Below are positions 37,301 through 45,247 of a stretch of 64,000 nt of DNA, one piece after another. The notes below the pieces were generated by a model, which was not told the DNA's origin, did no database searches, and worked only from the letters and a program-made list of their open reading frames with translations. The stretch covers positions 496,001-560,000 of the forward strand of contig NZ_JABVBB010000034.1 of assembly GCF_013346665.1 (NCBI RefSeq). The letters run 5' to 3'. Each line of letters opens with the position of its first letter. Position 1 is the first letter of the stretch. Source of the stretch: Sulfitobacter maritimus (GTDB lineage Bacteria; Pseudomonadota; Alphaproteobacteria; Rhodobacterales; Rhodobacteraceae). A program made the position numbers and the translations under genes.

Positions 37301-37744
37301 GCGGATCGCGTCCATGTCTTCGCCGAGCACTTCGGTGGCGGGGATGACCGGCACGCCGGCTTCTATGGCGACCCGGCGGGCGGAGGCTTTGTCGCCCAAG
37401 GCGCGCATGGTTTCGGCGCGGGGGCCGATGAAGGTGATGCCGTTTTGCTCGCAAGCGTCGACGAATTCAGGGTTTTCCGAGAGCAGACCGTAGCCGGGGT
37501 GGATCGCGTCAGCGCCGGAGGCTTTGGCGACGCGGATCATCTCATCAATGCTGAGGTAGGCGGCGACGGGGCCAAGACCTTCGCCAATGCGGTAGGCTTC
37601 ATCCGCTTTGAACCGATGCAGGCCGAGCTTGTCCTCTTCGGCGTAGACGGCGACCGTTTTCTTGCCCATCTCATTGGCCGCACGCATGATGCGGATCGCG
37701 ATTTCGCCACGGTTGGCGATTAGGATTTTACTAAATTCGGTCAC
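34304..37744 (-). CDS. pyc: Pyruvate carboxylase
   Basis: A biotin-dependent enzyme making oxaloacetate from pyruvate, bicarbonate and ATP: anaplerosis. The single-chain 1146-residue form has a biotin carboxylase domain (about 1-460, KILIANRGEIAIRIMRAA, the GGGGRGMR ATP loop, and EVNPRVQVEHTVTEE). The carboxyltransferase barrel follows (about 530-800, RDAHQSLLATRMR and the metal-site HFHTHDTAG). The tetramerisation region and the biotin carrier domain come last, with the biotinyl Lys in EAMKMETG (K1112). The start is a GTG at 37744 preceded by GGGGGAGA; a longer frame to 37804 is not family-like. The gene stands alone on the strand between a 0.5-kb gap and the lactate dehydrogenase-like gene. 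Confidence 0.98.
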   Translation of the reverse strand: MTEFSKILIANRGEIAIRIMRAANEMGKKTVAVYAEEDKLGLHRFKADEAYRIGEGLGPVAAYLSIDEMIRVAKASGADAIHPGYGLLSENPEFVDACEQNGITFIGPRAETMRALGDKASARRVAIEAGVPVIPATEVLGEDMDAIRAEAAEVGYPLMLKASWGGGGRGMRPIMSEKELEEKVREGRREAEAAFGNGEGYLEKMILRARHVEVQILGDKQGDIYHLYERDCSVQRRNQKVVERAPAPYLSEDQRAEICDLGRKICAHVNYECAGTVEFLMDMDDGKFYFIEVNPRVQVEHTVTEEVTGIDIVRAQILIAEGKSLAEATGKARQEDITLTGHALQTRVTTEDPQNNFIPDYGRITAYRSATGMGIRLDGGTAYAGGVITRYYDSLLTKVTAKAPTPEMAIARMDRALREFRVRGVSTNIAFVENLLKHPTFLSNEYTTKFIDETPELFEFEQRRDRATKVLTYIADITVNGHPETKGHALPAAHVRDPRPPALRGEPQMGTRNLLEQKGPQAVADWMSQQRQLLITDTTMRDAHQSLLATRMRSRDMIRVAPAYAANLPQLFSVECWGGATFDVAYRFLQECPWQRLRDLRAAMPNVMTQMLLRASNGVGYTNYPDNVVQKFVATAANTGVDVFRVFDSLNWVENMRVAMDAVIESGKICEGTICYTGDIFDPDRAKYDLQYYVNMGKDLKAAGAHVLGLKDMAGLLKPAQARVLVKALKSEVGLPIHFHTHDTAGSATATILAASEAGVDAVDCAMDAFSGNTSQATLGTVVSALKHTDRDTGIDIKAVREISDYWEEVRGHYAAFETGMQAPSSEVYLHEMPGGQFTNLKAQAASMGLDDRWPEVARTYADVNQMFGDIVKVTPSSKVVGDMALMMVSQGLTRAQVEDPNTDVSFPDSVIDMMRGNLGQPPGGFPEGIVKKVLKGDTPNTDRPGKHLAPVDIEATRKDLSEKLDGIQIDDEDLCGYLMYPKVFLDYMERHKLYGPVRTLPTHTFFYGMEPGEEISAEIDPGKTLEIRLQAESEAGEDGEVKVFFELNGQPRIVRVANRLVKDATVQRPKAEAGNTNHIGAPMPGVVASVGVKVGQSVKTGDLLLTIEAMKMETGLHAERDAVVKAVHVQAGGQIDAKDLLVELE

Positions 37745-37843
37745 GAGCTGGTCTCCCCCTTGCTTGTCGTGGCGGCAGCTTAGGCATGCTGCGGTGCAGC
37801 GCAAGGGGGCATGGGCGGTGTTTGTTACATTTCTGTAAGGTTT

Positions 37844-38995
37844 TTATCGGAGCGGCGATAGGTCGAAAGGGGCTGGCAGATCGCGCAGATGCCGCGCGCC
37901 GAGTTGGCCCATATTCGCGATCAGGTCTTTGGTCAGCAGATCGATTAAATGGTCGATGCCGCGCGGGCCAAGAGCGGCAAGCGCAAAATGAAACGCGCGG
38001 CCCAGCATGATGAAGTCGGCGCCAAGCGCAAAGGCCCGCAGCATGTCGAGACCGGATTCGACGCCGCTGTCAAAGATGATCGGCAAATTGGTGGCTTGGC
38101 GGATCGCGGGCAGCGCTTCGGCACTGGCGGCGGCGGCGTCGAACTGCCGGCCTGCATGGTTCGAAACCCAGATCGCATCGACGCCTGCTTTCTTCAACGG
38201 CGCGGCATCTTCGGGCCGCAAGACACCCTTGACCACCAGCGGGCCATCCCAATGGTCGCGCAGCCATTTAAGGTAGTCCCAATCTGGTGCGGTGCGCAGC
38301 AGGTAGCCCACATGGGCAGTGGGCGGCAGGTTCGCAGTGGCGGTGCCTTGGACGTATTTGTCGAGCATCCGCATATGCGGCAGGCCGCGCCGCGCCATGC
38401 CGATCGCCCACGCAGGGCGCATGCCAACCTGCGCAAGCAGGCGCGGGGTGAGGACGGGCGGGCTGGTGAGACCAGAGCGGGTCTGGCGTTCGCGGCGCGA
38501 GGCCACGGGGACGTCGACGGTGAGCACTAGGGTTTTGAAGCCCGCAGCCTTGGCACGCGCAAGCATATCGGCGCGTATTTCCGGGTCGCGGGGCGGGTAG
38601 AGTTGAAACCAACCATGCGCGCCCAGATGCGGCGCAAGGTCTTCTGGGCTGGCGGCGGCGACGGTGGATAGGCCGTAAGGCATCTCTGCACGGGCGGCGG
38701 CGCGGGCCAGATGACATTCAGCATCCGGCCAGATCAGCCCAGACATCCCCAAAGGCGACATGCCGAAAGGCAGCGGAAGTTTTTCCCCCATGAGAGTGAC
38801 GCTGAGATCCGGCGTAAACTCACCATGCAGCACAGAAGGCATGAGACCTACCCGGTCCAACGCCGCGCGATTGCGGTGTTTTGTGGCCTCGGTCCCGGTG
38901 GCGGAATCGAGGTACTCCCAGACGAACTTGGGCAAGCGTTTGCGCGCACGGTGGCGCAGGTCCGAAAGGGCGGGGTAGGTCGCATGTAAATCCAT
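37844..38995 (-). CDS. FMN-dependent alpha-hydroxy-acid dehydrogenase (L-lactate dehydrogenase-like)
   Basis: A 383-residue TIM-barrel flavoenzyme. The N-terminal family block is PKFVWEYLDSATGTEAT. FMN contacts lie in SPLGMSGLIWPDAE and LSTVAAASPEDL. The catalytic-type histidine is in WVSNHAGRQFDAAAAS, and FDSGVESGLDMLRAFALGADFIMLGR closes the FMN phosphate site. In the signature the usual SNHGGRQ reads SNHAGRQ, a small change that still keeps His and Arg. Lactate or a related 2-hydroxy acid is the likely substrate; its proximity to pyruvate carboxylase (100-base gap, same strand) fits a lactate-to-pyruvate-to-oxaloacetate route. Confidence 0.88.
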   Translation of the reverse strand: MDLHATYPALSDLRHRARKRLPKFVWEYLDSATGTEATKHRNRAALDRVGLMPSVLHGEFTPDLSVTLMGEKLPLPFGMSPLGMSGLIWPDAECHLARAAARAEMPYGLSTVAAASPEDLAPHLGAHGWFQLYPPRDPEIRADMLARAKAAGFKTLVLTVDVPVASRRERQTRSGLTSPPVLTPRLLAQVGMRPAWAIGMARRGLPHMRMLDKYVQGTATANLPPTAHVGYLLRTAPDWDYLKWLRDHWDGPLVVKGVLRPEDAAPLKKAGVDAIWVSNHAGRQFDAAAASAEALPAIRQATNLPIIFDSGVESGLDMLRAFALGADFIMLGRAFHFALAALGPRGIDHLIDLLTKDLIANMGQLGARHLRDLPAPFDLSPLR

Positions 38996-39154
38996 GCGCG
39001 CATTTGTGCTACCGGTCTGGGGTTTGTCCAGAGCCTTGCACCGTGGTTGTTGTTGGTCCGGAAAGGCGCCGAGTATTTTGTTAGGTTTGGAAGGCGTTTG
39101 CGACCTTTATAGCCGTGAGAGGACGGCCTGCGCAGATGTGCATTGCTGCCTGTA

Positions 39155-39916
39155 TCAGCTTCGCGCTATTCGCGCGGCTTGAGGGGGGTCGCTGGCAGGC
39201 GGCGTGGTGAGATTCCCCGCCAGATCGACGAGAGCAGAAATCGCGGCTTCCACTTCGTTCTCGCCTTCATCCTCGTCGTTGTCGAGATCGATGAGATGCA
39301 CGCCCGGTGCAGGCTCTGCATCAAGTCGTTCCTGCGCGATGCCGCGCAATTCCTGCATAGTGCTGTCGATGGCGCGGCAAAGACCCGCGAGCATTCCGGC
39401 AGAACCGGTAAGCTTTGCAGGGTCAATCAAGCCTTTTTCAGCCGCATCGAGCACGCTGGAAATCTGTTCGAGTTTGAACGAAGACGTGGCTGCGAAATAG
39501 CGGACATCTTCGAAAGCAAGTGTATCGCGGTTGTCGCGTTTTACCCGTTCCACAACGACCGCGCTGCCAACGATACGGTCCGCGCCTTGCGGGGTCTGCA
39601 CATAGTGCAATGTGGTGTCCCAGATCAGCGGGCCGCGCGGCATATGCAGCATCTCGCGATACCGGATCTGCGCCGCATCGGAGACGCAGCGTGCGTAGCG
39701 TTGATTGACCGCTTCAGCTTCCTCAAAGGGCATGAAATCATGCAGGGGGCGGCAAATCACGTCTTTCATCACCATGCCGCTATGAGCCTCATGCTCGGCA
39801 TTGAGGGCCAAAATTTCGAAATGACCGCTGTCCGCATTCAACTCGGCAATAAACATCGGCAGTTTGAACCGATCAAGCTCGCGGCGCAGGACCGAGGTGT
39901 CATCGTTTCTGAACAT
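39155..39916 (-). CDS. PAS domain-containing protein
   Basis: A 253-residue soluble protein. Residues about 15-125 fit a PAS fold (FKLPMFIAELNADSGHFEILALNAEHEAHSGMVMKDVICRPLHDFMPFEEAEAVNQRYARCVSDAAQIRYREML...WDTTLHYV). A helical second half with an acidic segment (LIDLDNDEDEGENE) follows. No kinase, GGDEF or HTH output domain is visible. AAAGGA lies before the ATG at 39916. A signalling or adaptor role is the most that can be inferred. It is divergent from uvrD/pcrA. Confidence 0.8.
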   Translation of the reverse strand: MFRNDDTSVLRRELDRFKLPMFIAELNADSGHFEILALNAEHEAHSGMVMKDVICRPLHDFMPFEEAEAVNQRYARCVSDAAQIRYREMLHMPRGPLIWDTTLHYVQTPQGADRIVGSAVVVERVKRDNRDTLAFEDVRYFAATSSFKLEQISSVLDAAEKGLIDPAKLTGSAGMLAGLCRAIDSTMQELRGIAQERLDAEPAPGVHLIDLDNDEDEGENEVEAAISALVDLAGNLTTPPASDPPQAARIARS

Positions 39917-40072
39917 GAGCGGTTCCTTTGGTTGACAAGGTATTGAGGGGTCACCTTGGGTGCAAAGAATTATCAACGGGTAAACATTCGCGGCTCTGCT
40001 AAAATTCGAAGGGTCTTATGGCCTATTCGCGGCCTTTCCGGCTGATAATAGCTACCTGAGCGGGAACTGCTG

Positions 40073-40087
40073 GAACATTTGCGGAAC
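40073..40087. promoter_or_regulatory. LexA (SOS) box upstream of uvrD/pcrA
   Basis: GAAC-ATTTGCG-GAAC matches the alphaproteobacterial LexA site (GTTC-N7-GTTC direct repeat, here on the other strand), 40 bp before the helicase start codon. A third GAAC at 40064-40067 lies just upstream. This predicts DNA-damage induction of the helicase gene. Confidence 0.72.
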
Positions 40088-40127
40088 GTCTCTTTATCTC
40101 ATATCGCGGACGCGCTAGGTTACGGGC

Positions 40128-42545
40128 ATGAGTGATTTCGATGAAATGGACGCCTTTGAAGGCGCATCTTTGTCCGCCCGTGCCATGGCGGCGCGTCCGC
40201 AGCCTTATCTTGATGGGTTGAACCCTGCGCAGCGGGCTGCGGTGGAGACTTTGGACGGCCCGGTGCTGATGCTTGCAGGCGCGGGCACCGGCAAAACGCG
40301 GGCGCTGACGGCGCGAATCGTGCATCTGCTGAACACCGGACGGGCGCGGCCCAATGAGGTCTTGGCGGTGACATTCACCAACAAGGCCGCGCGGGAGATG
40401 AAGAACCGCGTGGGGCAGATGCTAGGCCATCAGGTGGAGGGGATGCCCTGGCTCGGCACCTTTCACGCGATCTGCGTTAAGCTCTTGCGGCGGCATGCGG
40501 AACTGGTCGGGCTGAAGAGCAATTTCACGATTTTGGATACAGACGATCAACTGCGGCTGCTGAAGCAGTTGGTGGCGGCAGAAGGCATTGACGACAAGCG
40601 TTGGCCCGCGCGAATGCTGGCGGGGATCATCGACGGCTGGAAGAACCGTGCCTTGACGCCCGAAAAAATTCCGAGCGCCGATGCCGGAGCCTATAATCAC
40701 CGGGGGCCGCAGATTTACGCGCAGTATCAGAAACGTCTGATCGAATTAAACGCCACCGATTTCGGCGATCTGCTACTGCACATGGTGACGATCTTTCAGG
40801 CACACCCGGATGTGCTGGCGCAGTATCAACGCTGGTTCAAATATATCCTCGTTGATGAGTATCAGGATACCAACGTGGCGCAGTATCTGTGGCTGCGGCT
40901 CTTGGCGCAGGGGCATAAAAACATCTGCTGCGTGGGCGATGATGACCAATCGATCTATGGCTGGCGCGGCGCTGAGGTGGGCAATATCCTGCGGTTTGAG
41001 ACGGATTTCCCCGGCGCTCATGTGGTGAAGCTGGAGCAGAACTACCGCTCGACGCCACATATTCTAGCGGCGGCCTCGGGGGTGATTGCCGGCAATGAGG
41101 GGCGTTTGGGCAAGACGCTCTGGACCGAGGAGACCGAGGGCGAGAAGGTGCGTCTGATCGGCCATTGGGACGGTGAGGAAGAGGCGCGCTGGATCGGGGA
41201 CGAGATCGAATCCGCGCAGCGCGGCACACGGGGAATGGACCCGTTTTCGCTGGACGATATGGCGATTTTGGTGCGGGCAAGCCACCAGATGCGGGCTTTT
41301 GAGGATCGGTTCCTGACCATCGGTCTGCCCTATAAGGTGATCGGCGGGCCGCGCTTTTATGAGCGTTTGGAAATCCGCGATGCCATGGCTTATTTCCGGG
41401 TCGTTACCAGCCCGGATGATGATCTGGCGTTCGAGCGGATCGTGAACACGCCCAAACGCGGACTTGGCGACAAGGCGCAGCAGAAAATTCAGCGCACGGC
41501 GCGGGATCATGGGGTGAACCTTGTCGAAGGCGCGCGGATTTTGCTGGCGCATGATGGGCTGTCGGGCAAGGGCGCCGCGCAGCTGCGGCTGCTGATTGAA
41601 GGGATCGACCGCTGGTCGTCCATGCTGCGCGGGCCACGGATTGAGATCAGCGAAGATGATTCCGTGCTGGATGACGGGGCAGCGCCCCTGCGCGTGGATT
41701 ATGGGCCGCCTGAGGTCAGCCATGTGGAACTGGCCGAGATGATCCTCGATGAAAGCGGCTACACCGGCATGTGGCAGAACGACAAAACGCCCGAAGCGCC
41801 GGGGCGGCTGGAGAACCTCAAGGAATTGGTCAAGGCGCTGGAAGGCTTTGAAAACCTGCAGGGATTTTTGGAACACGTCAGTCTGATCATGGACAATGAG
41901 CAGGAGGGCGATGGGGAGAAAGTCTCGATCATGACGCTACATGCCGCGAAGGGGCTGGAGTTTCCGATGGTGTTCTTGCCGGGCTGGGAAGACGGCTTGT
42001 TCCCCTCGCAAAGGTCCATGGATGAAAGCGGAATCAAGGGCTTGGAGGAAGAGCGGCGGCTGGCCTACGTGGGCATCACGCGGGCCGAGCAGGTCTGTAC
42101 GATCTCCTTTGCCGCGAACCGGCGGGTCTTTGGTCAGTGGCAGAACGCGATGCCATCGCGCTTTGTCGATGAACTGCCCGAAGAGCATGTCGAGGTGCTG
42201 ACCCCGCCGGGGCTTTATGGCGGTGGTTTTGGCGCGGCGATGCCTCAGTCCGATCTGCATGACCGGGCGGCCAGCGCGAATGTCTACGATTCGCCCGGTT
42301 GGCGACGGCTTCAGGCGCGCAGCGGGGCGCGGGGCATGAGCCAGCCGCGCGAGAGCAAGAATGTGACGATCGACATGCAAGCGGTCGCGGCCTTTGAGAT
42401 GGGCGAGCGGGTGTTCCATGACAAGTTCGGCTATGGCGAGGTGGTTGGGATCGAGGGCGACAAGATGGAGGTCGCTTTTGAAAAGGCGGGCACCAAAAAG
42501 GTCGTTTCGCGGTTCCTGACGGGTGGGAATGACGTGCCGTTTTGA
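40128..42545 (+). CDS. UvrD/PcrA-type ATP-dependent DNA helicase
   Basis: An SF1A 3'-5' helicase of 805 residues acting in repair and replication-fork maintenance. Motifs in order: Q motif LNPAQRAAV, Walker A LAGAGTGKT, Ia VTFTNKAAREM, the TFHAICVKLL motif, Walker B VDEYQDTN, III VGDDDQSIYGWRGA, IV QNYRST, V SIMTLHAAKGLEF and VI YVGITRAE. The C-terminal tail carries a Tudor-like segment (GERVFHDKFGYGEVVGIEGDKMEVAFEKAGTKKVV) as in PcrA/UvrD. The start at 40128 follows an SOS box. UvrD and PcrA cannot be separated with certainty by eye. Confidence 0.95.
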   Translation: MSDFDEMDAFEGASLSARAMAARPQPYLDGLNPAQRAAVETLDGPVLMLAGAGTGKTRALTARIVHLLNTGRARPNEVLAVTFTNKAAREMKNRVGQMLGHQVEGMPWLGTFHAICVKLLRRHAELVGLKSNFTILDTDDQLRLLKQLVAAEGIDDKRWPARMLAGIIDGWKNRALTPEKIPSADAGAYNHRGPQIYAQYQKRLIELNATDFGDLLLHMVTIFQAHPDVLAQYQRWFKYILVDEYQDTNVAQYLWLRLLAQGHKNICCVGDDDQSIYGWRGAEVGNILRFETDFPGAHVVKLEQNYRSTPHILAAASGVIAGNEGRLGKTLWTEETEGEKVRLIGHWDGEEEARWIGDEIESAQRGTRGMDPFSLDDMAILVRASHQMRAFEDRFLTIGLPYKVIGGPRFYERLEIRDAMAYFRVVTSPDDDLAFERIVNTPKRGLGDKAQQKIQRTARDHGVNLVEGARILLAHDGLSGKGAAQLRLLIEGIDRWSSMLRGPRIEISEDDSVLDDGAAPLRVDYGPPEVSHVELAEMILDESGYTGMWQNDKTPEAPGRLENLKELVKALEGFENLQGFLEHVSLIMDNEQEGDGEKVSIMTLHAAKGLEFPMVFLPGWEDGLFPSQRSMDESGIKGLEEERRLAYVGITRAEQVCTISFAANRRVFGQWQNAMPSRFVDELPEEHVEVLTPPGLYGGGFGAAMPQSDLHDRAASANVYDSPGWRRLQARSGARGMSQPRESKNVTIDMQAVAAFEMGERVFHDKFGYGEVVGIEGDKMEVAFEKAGTKKVVSRFLTGGNDVPF

Positions 42546-42549
42546 GCGC

Positions 42550-43232
42550 TTAGCCGAGCAATCGGTTCTGTAGCCAGAGGATTGACGGATAGGCGGCGAG
42601 CCAGGCCCAGACGAAACGGTTCAGCCCAAAGAGGCAGGCGTTGGCAAGGTGGAACAGGGCTGCCACGACGAGCGCGGCGATGAGGGCTGCTGAGTGGAGC
42701 AGGGCGGCGGGGAAGGCCAGTTCGAACAGCATCACCGACCATGACATCAGCCACAACAGGCGCGGGCGGGCAGCGAGGTTGCGGAGGTCTTCGCTGACTG
42801 GATAGGCGGAAAAGGCGAAGACATCTTGCAAGGCGCGGCCGCTGCGCCAGTCGGGGTTGATGACTTTGACCTGCCCGGAGATGAAATAGGACAGCAGCAC
42901 CTGCACGGCGAGATAGCCGAACGCGCCTTCGCGGGCCGGGCCGGGGGGAAGAGCGTGCGCCAGCGTCAGGCAATAGAGCGTGAGCAGCCCCATACGGTCG
43001 GAGCCGCCGTTGTAGGGTCCGGCGAAGCGGTGCAGGATGAGAAGGCTATGGGCCGAGAGGGTGAGAAGCACCGGAAGCGGAGCGATGCCGGCGAGCAGCA
43101 GCAAAGCCAAGACGGCGCGGGGGCGAAGAGCAGAGCTTCGCCGCGTCGGTGAAAGATGTGTTCGGCGCTTTGTTGGAGGAACACCAACGCCAGTAGAATT
43201 TCCGTGGCGCGCAGGGCGGTCTCAAGACTCAC
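42550..43232 (-). pseudogene. HTTM-like membrane protein gene interrupted by a frameshift
   Basis: Two overlapping minus-strand frames together make one membrane protein. The first (43232 to about 43110) reads SLETALRATEILLALVFLQQ and AEHIFHRRGEALLFAP. The second (about 43110 to 42550) continues in another frame with AVLALLLLAGIAPLP and NGGSDRMGLLTLYCLTLAHAL. Adding one base to the CCCCC run at about 43113-43117 would join them into a continuous chain of about 227 residues. The second part has the multi-helix look of HTTM (horizontally transferred transmembrane) proteins. This is either a real single-base loss in a homopolymer or a sequencing error. Its start overlaps the stop of the upstream small gene by four bases (43229-43232). 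Confidence 0.7.
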
Positions 43233-43630
43233 GACGCGGGGCGGGCTGGGAAGGAGGCGGAGCGGTAAAGAAGGTCTTGGCCGTTTCGGTCTATGAAGAT
43301 CAGGCGGAATTGTAGTGTCGCGTCAGACAGATGGGGCAGGCTCGCGATGATGCGGCGTTGGATTTCGGTGATGCTGTGGGCAGTGGGTTCGGCTTCGATC
43401 CGTTCGGCGCAGCTGACGACGAATAGGGCTTCGTTCCATACCGCATTGTAGAACAGCCGTTTGAACATCTGCGCAGCGCTGAGTCGTTGCGGGCGCGGGC
43501 GGAATTCCTGCCAGCGTGGGCCGCCACCGCCAATCCGCGCCCATTGCACGCGGGGCGAAGGCTCGATCGTTTTGAAAAACTGCCACGATGGAATCAGTAC
43601 GGGCAGGACAAGCGAAAGCGTTTTCCTCAT
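43229..43630 (-). CDS. Hypothetical small protein upstream of the HTTM-like gene
   Basis: A 133-residue protein with a hydrophobic N terminus (about 3-20, KTLSLVLPVLIPSWQFF) and a soluble remainder with WARIGGGGPRWQEFRPRP and FYNAVWNEALFVVSCAERI. I do not recognise a family. It overlaps the HTTM-like gene by four bases, so the two are likely co-expressed and perhaps act together at the membrane. The C-terminal FRLIFIDRNGQDLLYRSASF ends just before the overlap. Confidence 0.65.
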   Translation of the reverse strand: MRKTLSLVLPVLIPSWQFFKTIEPSPRVQWARIGGGGPRWQEFRPRPQRLSAAQMFKRLFYNAVWNEALFVVSCAERIEAEPTAHSITEIQRRIIASLPHLSDATLQFRLIFIDRNGQDLLYRSASFPARPAS

Positions 43631-43675
43631 TTGTTGGGGGTAGCAAGGGCTTGGTTAATCTCGGGTAAAGACGGT

Positions 43676-44524
43676 TCAGGACCGTATGAAGCGCAAGAGC
43701 ACCGCGCCGAGCAGCGTGGTCATGGTGGAGGCGAGTTTCATAAGGCTCAGGCGCTCTTTCAAAAACACCACGCCGATCAGCAGGGCAAAGACAATGCTCG
43801 TTTCGCGCAGCGCCGTGACCAGTGCGATGGGCGCTTGGGTGAAGGCCCATGTCACCAGCGCATAGGCGACGAAGGACGCGCTGCCGCCGATCAAAAAGAC
43901 GGGCAAACCCTTGCGCGGCAGATCACGCAGGCTTTGCGGCGAGGTGACCGCGAGGAAAGCGGTCATCATCAGCCCGTTGCCGAGCGCCATCCAGCCGAAG
44001 AAGGCCAAAGAACTGCCAGAGAGCCGCGCGCCAAGGCCGTCAACGAGCGAATAGCTGGCGATGAATAGCCCGGTGATGAGCGCCAGCACCGCCGCGTCGC
44101 CGTTGCGCAAACCATCGGCGCGGCGCACGAGCGCGAGGCTGATAATGCCCGCTCCGATGATCGCGATGGCAAGAAGCTCCATGCCTTCGAGATGCACGCC
44201 CAGCACCAGCACCGAAAACAGCGCCACGATCAGCGGGGCCGAGCCGCGGGCGATGGGGTAGACTTGGGTGAGGTCCCCCAAGAGATAGGCGCGCAACAAA
44301 AACCATTGGTAGCCGAAATGCAGGGCCAGTCCGGCAAAGAGGTAGGGCAGGCTTTCGGGCGCGGGCAGCGGGGCGTAGATGACCGCCAGTATGGCGAGCG
44401 GTGCATGGCCGATAATCACAGCGCCCATGTTCAGCGTCTTATCCGCACCGCCTTTGACCAATGCGTTCCACAGCGCGTGCAGCGCTGCGGCGGCGATCAC
44501 CGCGATAAAGACCCAACCGCTCAT
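43676..44524 (-). CDS. EamA/DMT family permease
   Basis: A 282-residue protein with about ten hydrophobic helices and two EamA repeats (FIAVIAAAALHALWNALVKGG at the N terminus, ETSIVFALLIGVVFLKERLSLMK in the second repeat). Substrate unknown. It is the third EamA permease in the window and is unlike the other two in sequence. It lies directly downstream of the hairpin-RNA array A on the same strand but beyond its terminator, so separate transcription is likely. Confidence 0.88.
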   Translation of the reverse strand: MSGWVFIAVIAAAALHALWNALVKGGADKTLNMGAVIIGHAPLAILAVIYAPLPAPESLPYLFAGLALHFGYQWFLLRAYLLGDLTQVYPIARGSAPLIVALFSVLVLGVHLEGMELLAIAIIGAGIISLALVRRADGLRNGDAAVLALITGLFIASYSLVDGLGARLSGSSLAFFGWMALGNGLMMTAFLAVTSPQSLRDLPRKGLPVFLIGGSASFVAYALVTWAFTQAPIALVTALRETSIVFALLIGVVFLKERLSLMKLASTMTTLLGAVLLRFIRS

Positions 44525-44589
44525 ATGCTGCCTATTCCTTGCCTATCAAGGCAGGCTAACGGGGCGGGTAGAACTAAGAAAGAGCGTTT

Positions 44590-44634
44590 AAAAACAAAAA
44601 ACGACGACACCTTGGGAGGAAGGTGCCGCCGTTT
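44590..44634 (-). terminator. Array A hairpin 4, also the array's Rho-independent terminator
   Basis: On the minus strand, AAACGGCGGCACCTT pairs with AAGGTGTCGTCGTTT (G-U pairs included) around a CCTCCC loop, then a T-rich tail (TTTGTTTTT). It serves as both the fourth C-rich-loop RNA and the transcript end. Confidence 0.8.
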
Positions 44635-44643
44635 CTATGTCGG

Positions 44644-44674
44644 CCCGAAGCGTCGAGGGAGGGTCGGCTTCGGG
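44644..44674 (-). ncRNA. Array A hairpin 3
   Basis: Stem CCCGAAGC/GCTTCGGG with an inner CGA/TCG; loop CCCTCCC on the minus strand. Confidence 0.72.
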
Positions 44675-44683
44675 TCTCTTGTC

Positions 44684-44725
44684 GGGGTCCGCCTCATCAG
44701 GGAGGAGGAAAGTGACGCGCACCCC
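44684..44725 (-). ncRNA. Array A hairpin 2
   Basis: Stem GGGGT/ACCCC, then GCG/CGC and a third short helix separated by C-C/G-G mismatches. The loop holds CCTCCTCCC on the minus strand. Confidence 0.7.
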
Positions 44726-44732
44726 GGGTACA

Positions 44733-44762
44733 GACATCAGAACGGGGAGGCGTTCTGATGTC
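44733..44762 (-). ncRNA. Array A hairpin 1
   Basis: A 12-bp perfect stem (GACATCAGAACG with CGTTCTGATGTC) and a six-base loop reading CCTCCC on the minus strand. Confidence 0.75.
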
Positions 44763-44780
44763 CGATCTCTCTGCTCAGCC

Positions 44781-44993
44781 TTAGCGGCGCGAGGATTCCC
44801 AAGCTACGCGGCGCAGCTCGGAGCGCGACAGGCCAAGGTCGGCCAATTCGCGGTTGCTCAACGCGCTGAGGCCGTCAAAAGTTTCACGGTACAGACGGTG
44901 CTGCTTGTAGCGGGTTGCCAGACCTTCGAATGCGCCACCGATACGGGCGAAGAAGGAAGGTGTGGTTGCGGAAGTCGTGTTCATATAAGCCAT
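44781..44993 (-). CDS. DUF1127 domain-containing protein (CcaF1-like position)
   Basis: A 70-residue basic protein with the DUF1127 C-terminal motif (YRETFDGLSALSNRELADLGLSRSELRRVAWESSRR). GAGG lies seven bases before the ATG. In R. sphaeroides the DUF1127 protein CcaF1 is encoded immediately before the CcsR sRNAs and acts as an RNA-binding factor that affects their processing. The same neighbourhood here (array A follows, promoter block at 45058-45092 precedes) supports an equivalent function by inference. It is not closely similar to the other DUF1127 protein at 6.3 kb. Confidence 0.88.
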   Translation of the reverse strand: MAYMNTTSATTPSFFARIGGAFEGLATRYKQHRLYRETFDGLSALSNRELADLGLSRSELRRVAWESSRR

Positions 44994-45057
44994 TTCGGCG
45001 CCTCTTTTTTCATCTGTTGATCATCTCGTTGCCCGCTATTTACGCTCTTTCTGCATC

Positions 45058-45092
45058 TGCACAATGGGCATAAAGGCAAGGCCGCTATGCAG
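45058..45092 (-). promoter_or_regulatory. Conserved two-block promoter-like element before the DUF1127/array A operon
   Basis: On the minus strand CTGCATAGCGGC (45092-45081) is followed after exactly 14 bases by CATTGTGCA (45066-45058). The identical arrangement precedes array B. TTGTGC could be a -35, with TAAATA 16 bases further as -10. A stress sigma factor (RpoH type) would be expected from the R. sphaeroides case. Confidence 0.6.
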
Positions 45093-45204
45093 AAAACGCA
45101 TGGGTGCGTAAGGGGGATAAACCCTTGTTAAAAAACGGATCAGCCCGCATCGCGCAGGCGTGTATAGCGGGGGTGTCGTGTTAATATCGAAGGGGGGAGA
45201 AGAA

Positions 45205-45244
45205 GGGGCGACGACATTCGGGAGGAGGTAAATGTCGCCGCCAA
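45205..45244 (-). terminator. Array B hairpin 4 / probable terminator
   Basis: GGCGGCGACATT pairs with AATGTCGTCGCC on the minus strand (one G-U). The loop carries CCTCCTCCC and the tail reads CCTTCTTCT. Confidence 0.65.
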
Positions 45245-45247
45245 TTA

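Larger units (their letters stand above)
44590..44762 (-). ncRNA. Cuckoo/CcsR-like sRNA array A: four hairpins with C-rich anti-SD loops
   Basis: Four successive hairpins on the minus strand, directly after the DUF1127 gene (18-base gap), each with a CCTCC or CCTCCTCCC-type loop. A1 is at 44733-44762, A2 at 44684-44725, A3 at 44644-44674, and A4 at 44598-44634, which ends in a T-run. The layout matches the CcsR1-4 sRNAs of Rhodobacter sphaeroides: four homologous stress-induced RNAs co-transcribed behind a DUF1127 gene, also called cuckoo RNAs. In A4 the stem pairs fully only as minus-strand RNA (G-U pairs that would be A-C mismatches on the plus strand), which sets the orientation. The RNAs are expected to be processed from one transcript, and the loops could pair with GGAGG ribosome-binding sites or sequester a protein. 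Confidence 0.85.

Noticed and set aside
36431..37723. 430-codon plus-strand open frame opposite pyruvate carboxylase
   Set aside because: Antisense mirror of the biotin carboxylase domain with repetitive Gly/Ala/Asp composition and no ribosome-binding site.
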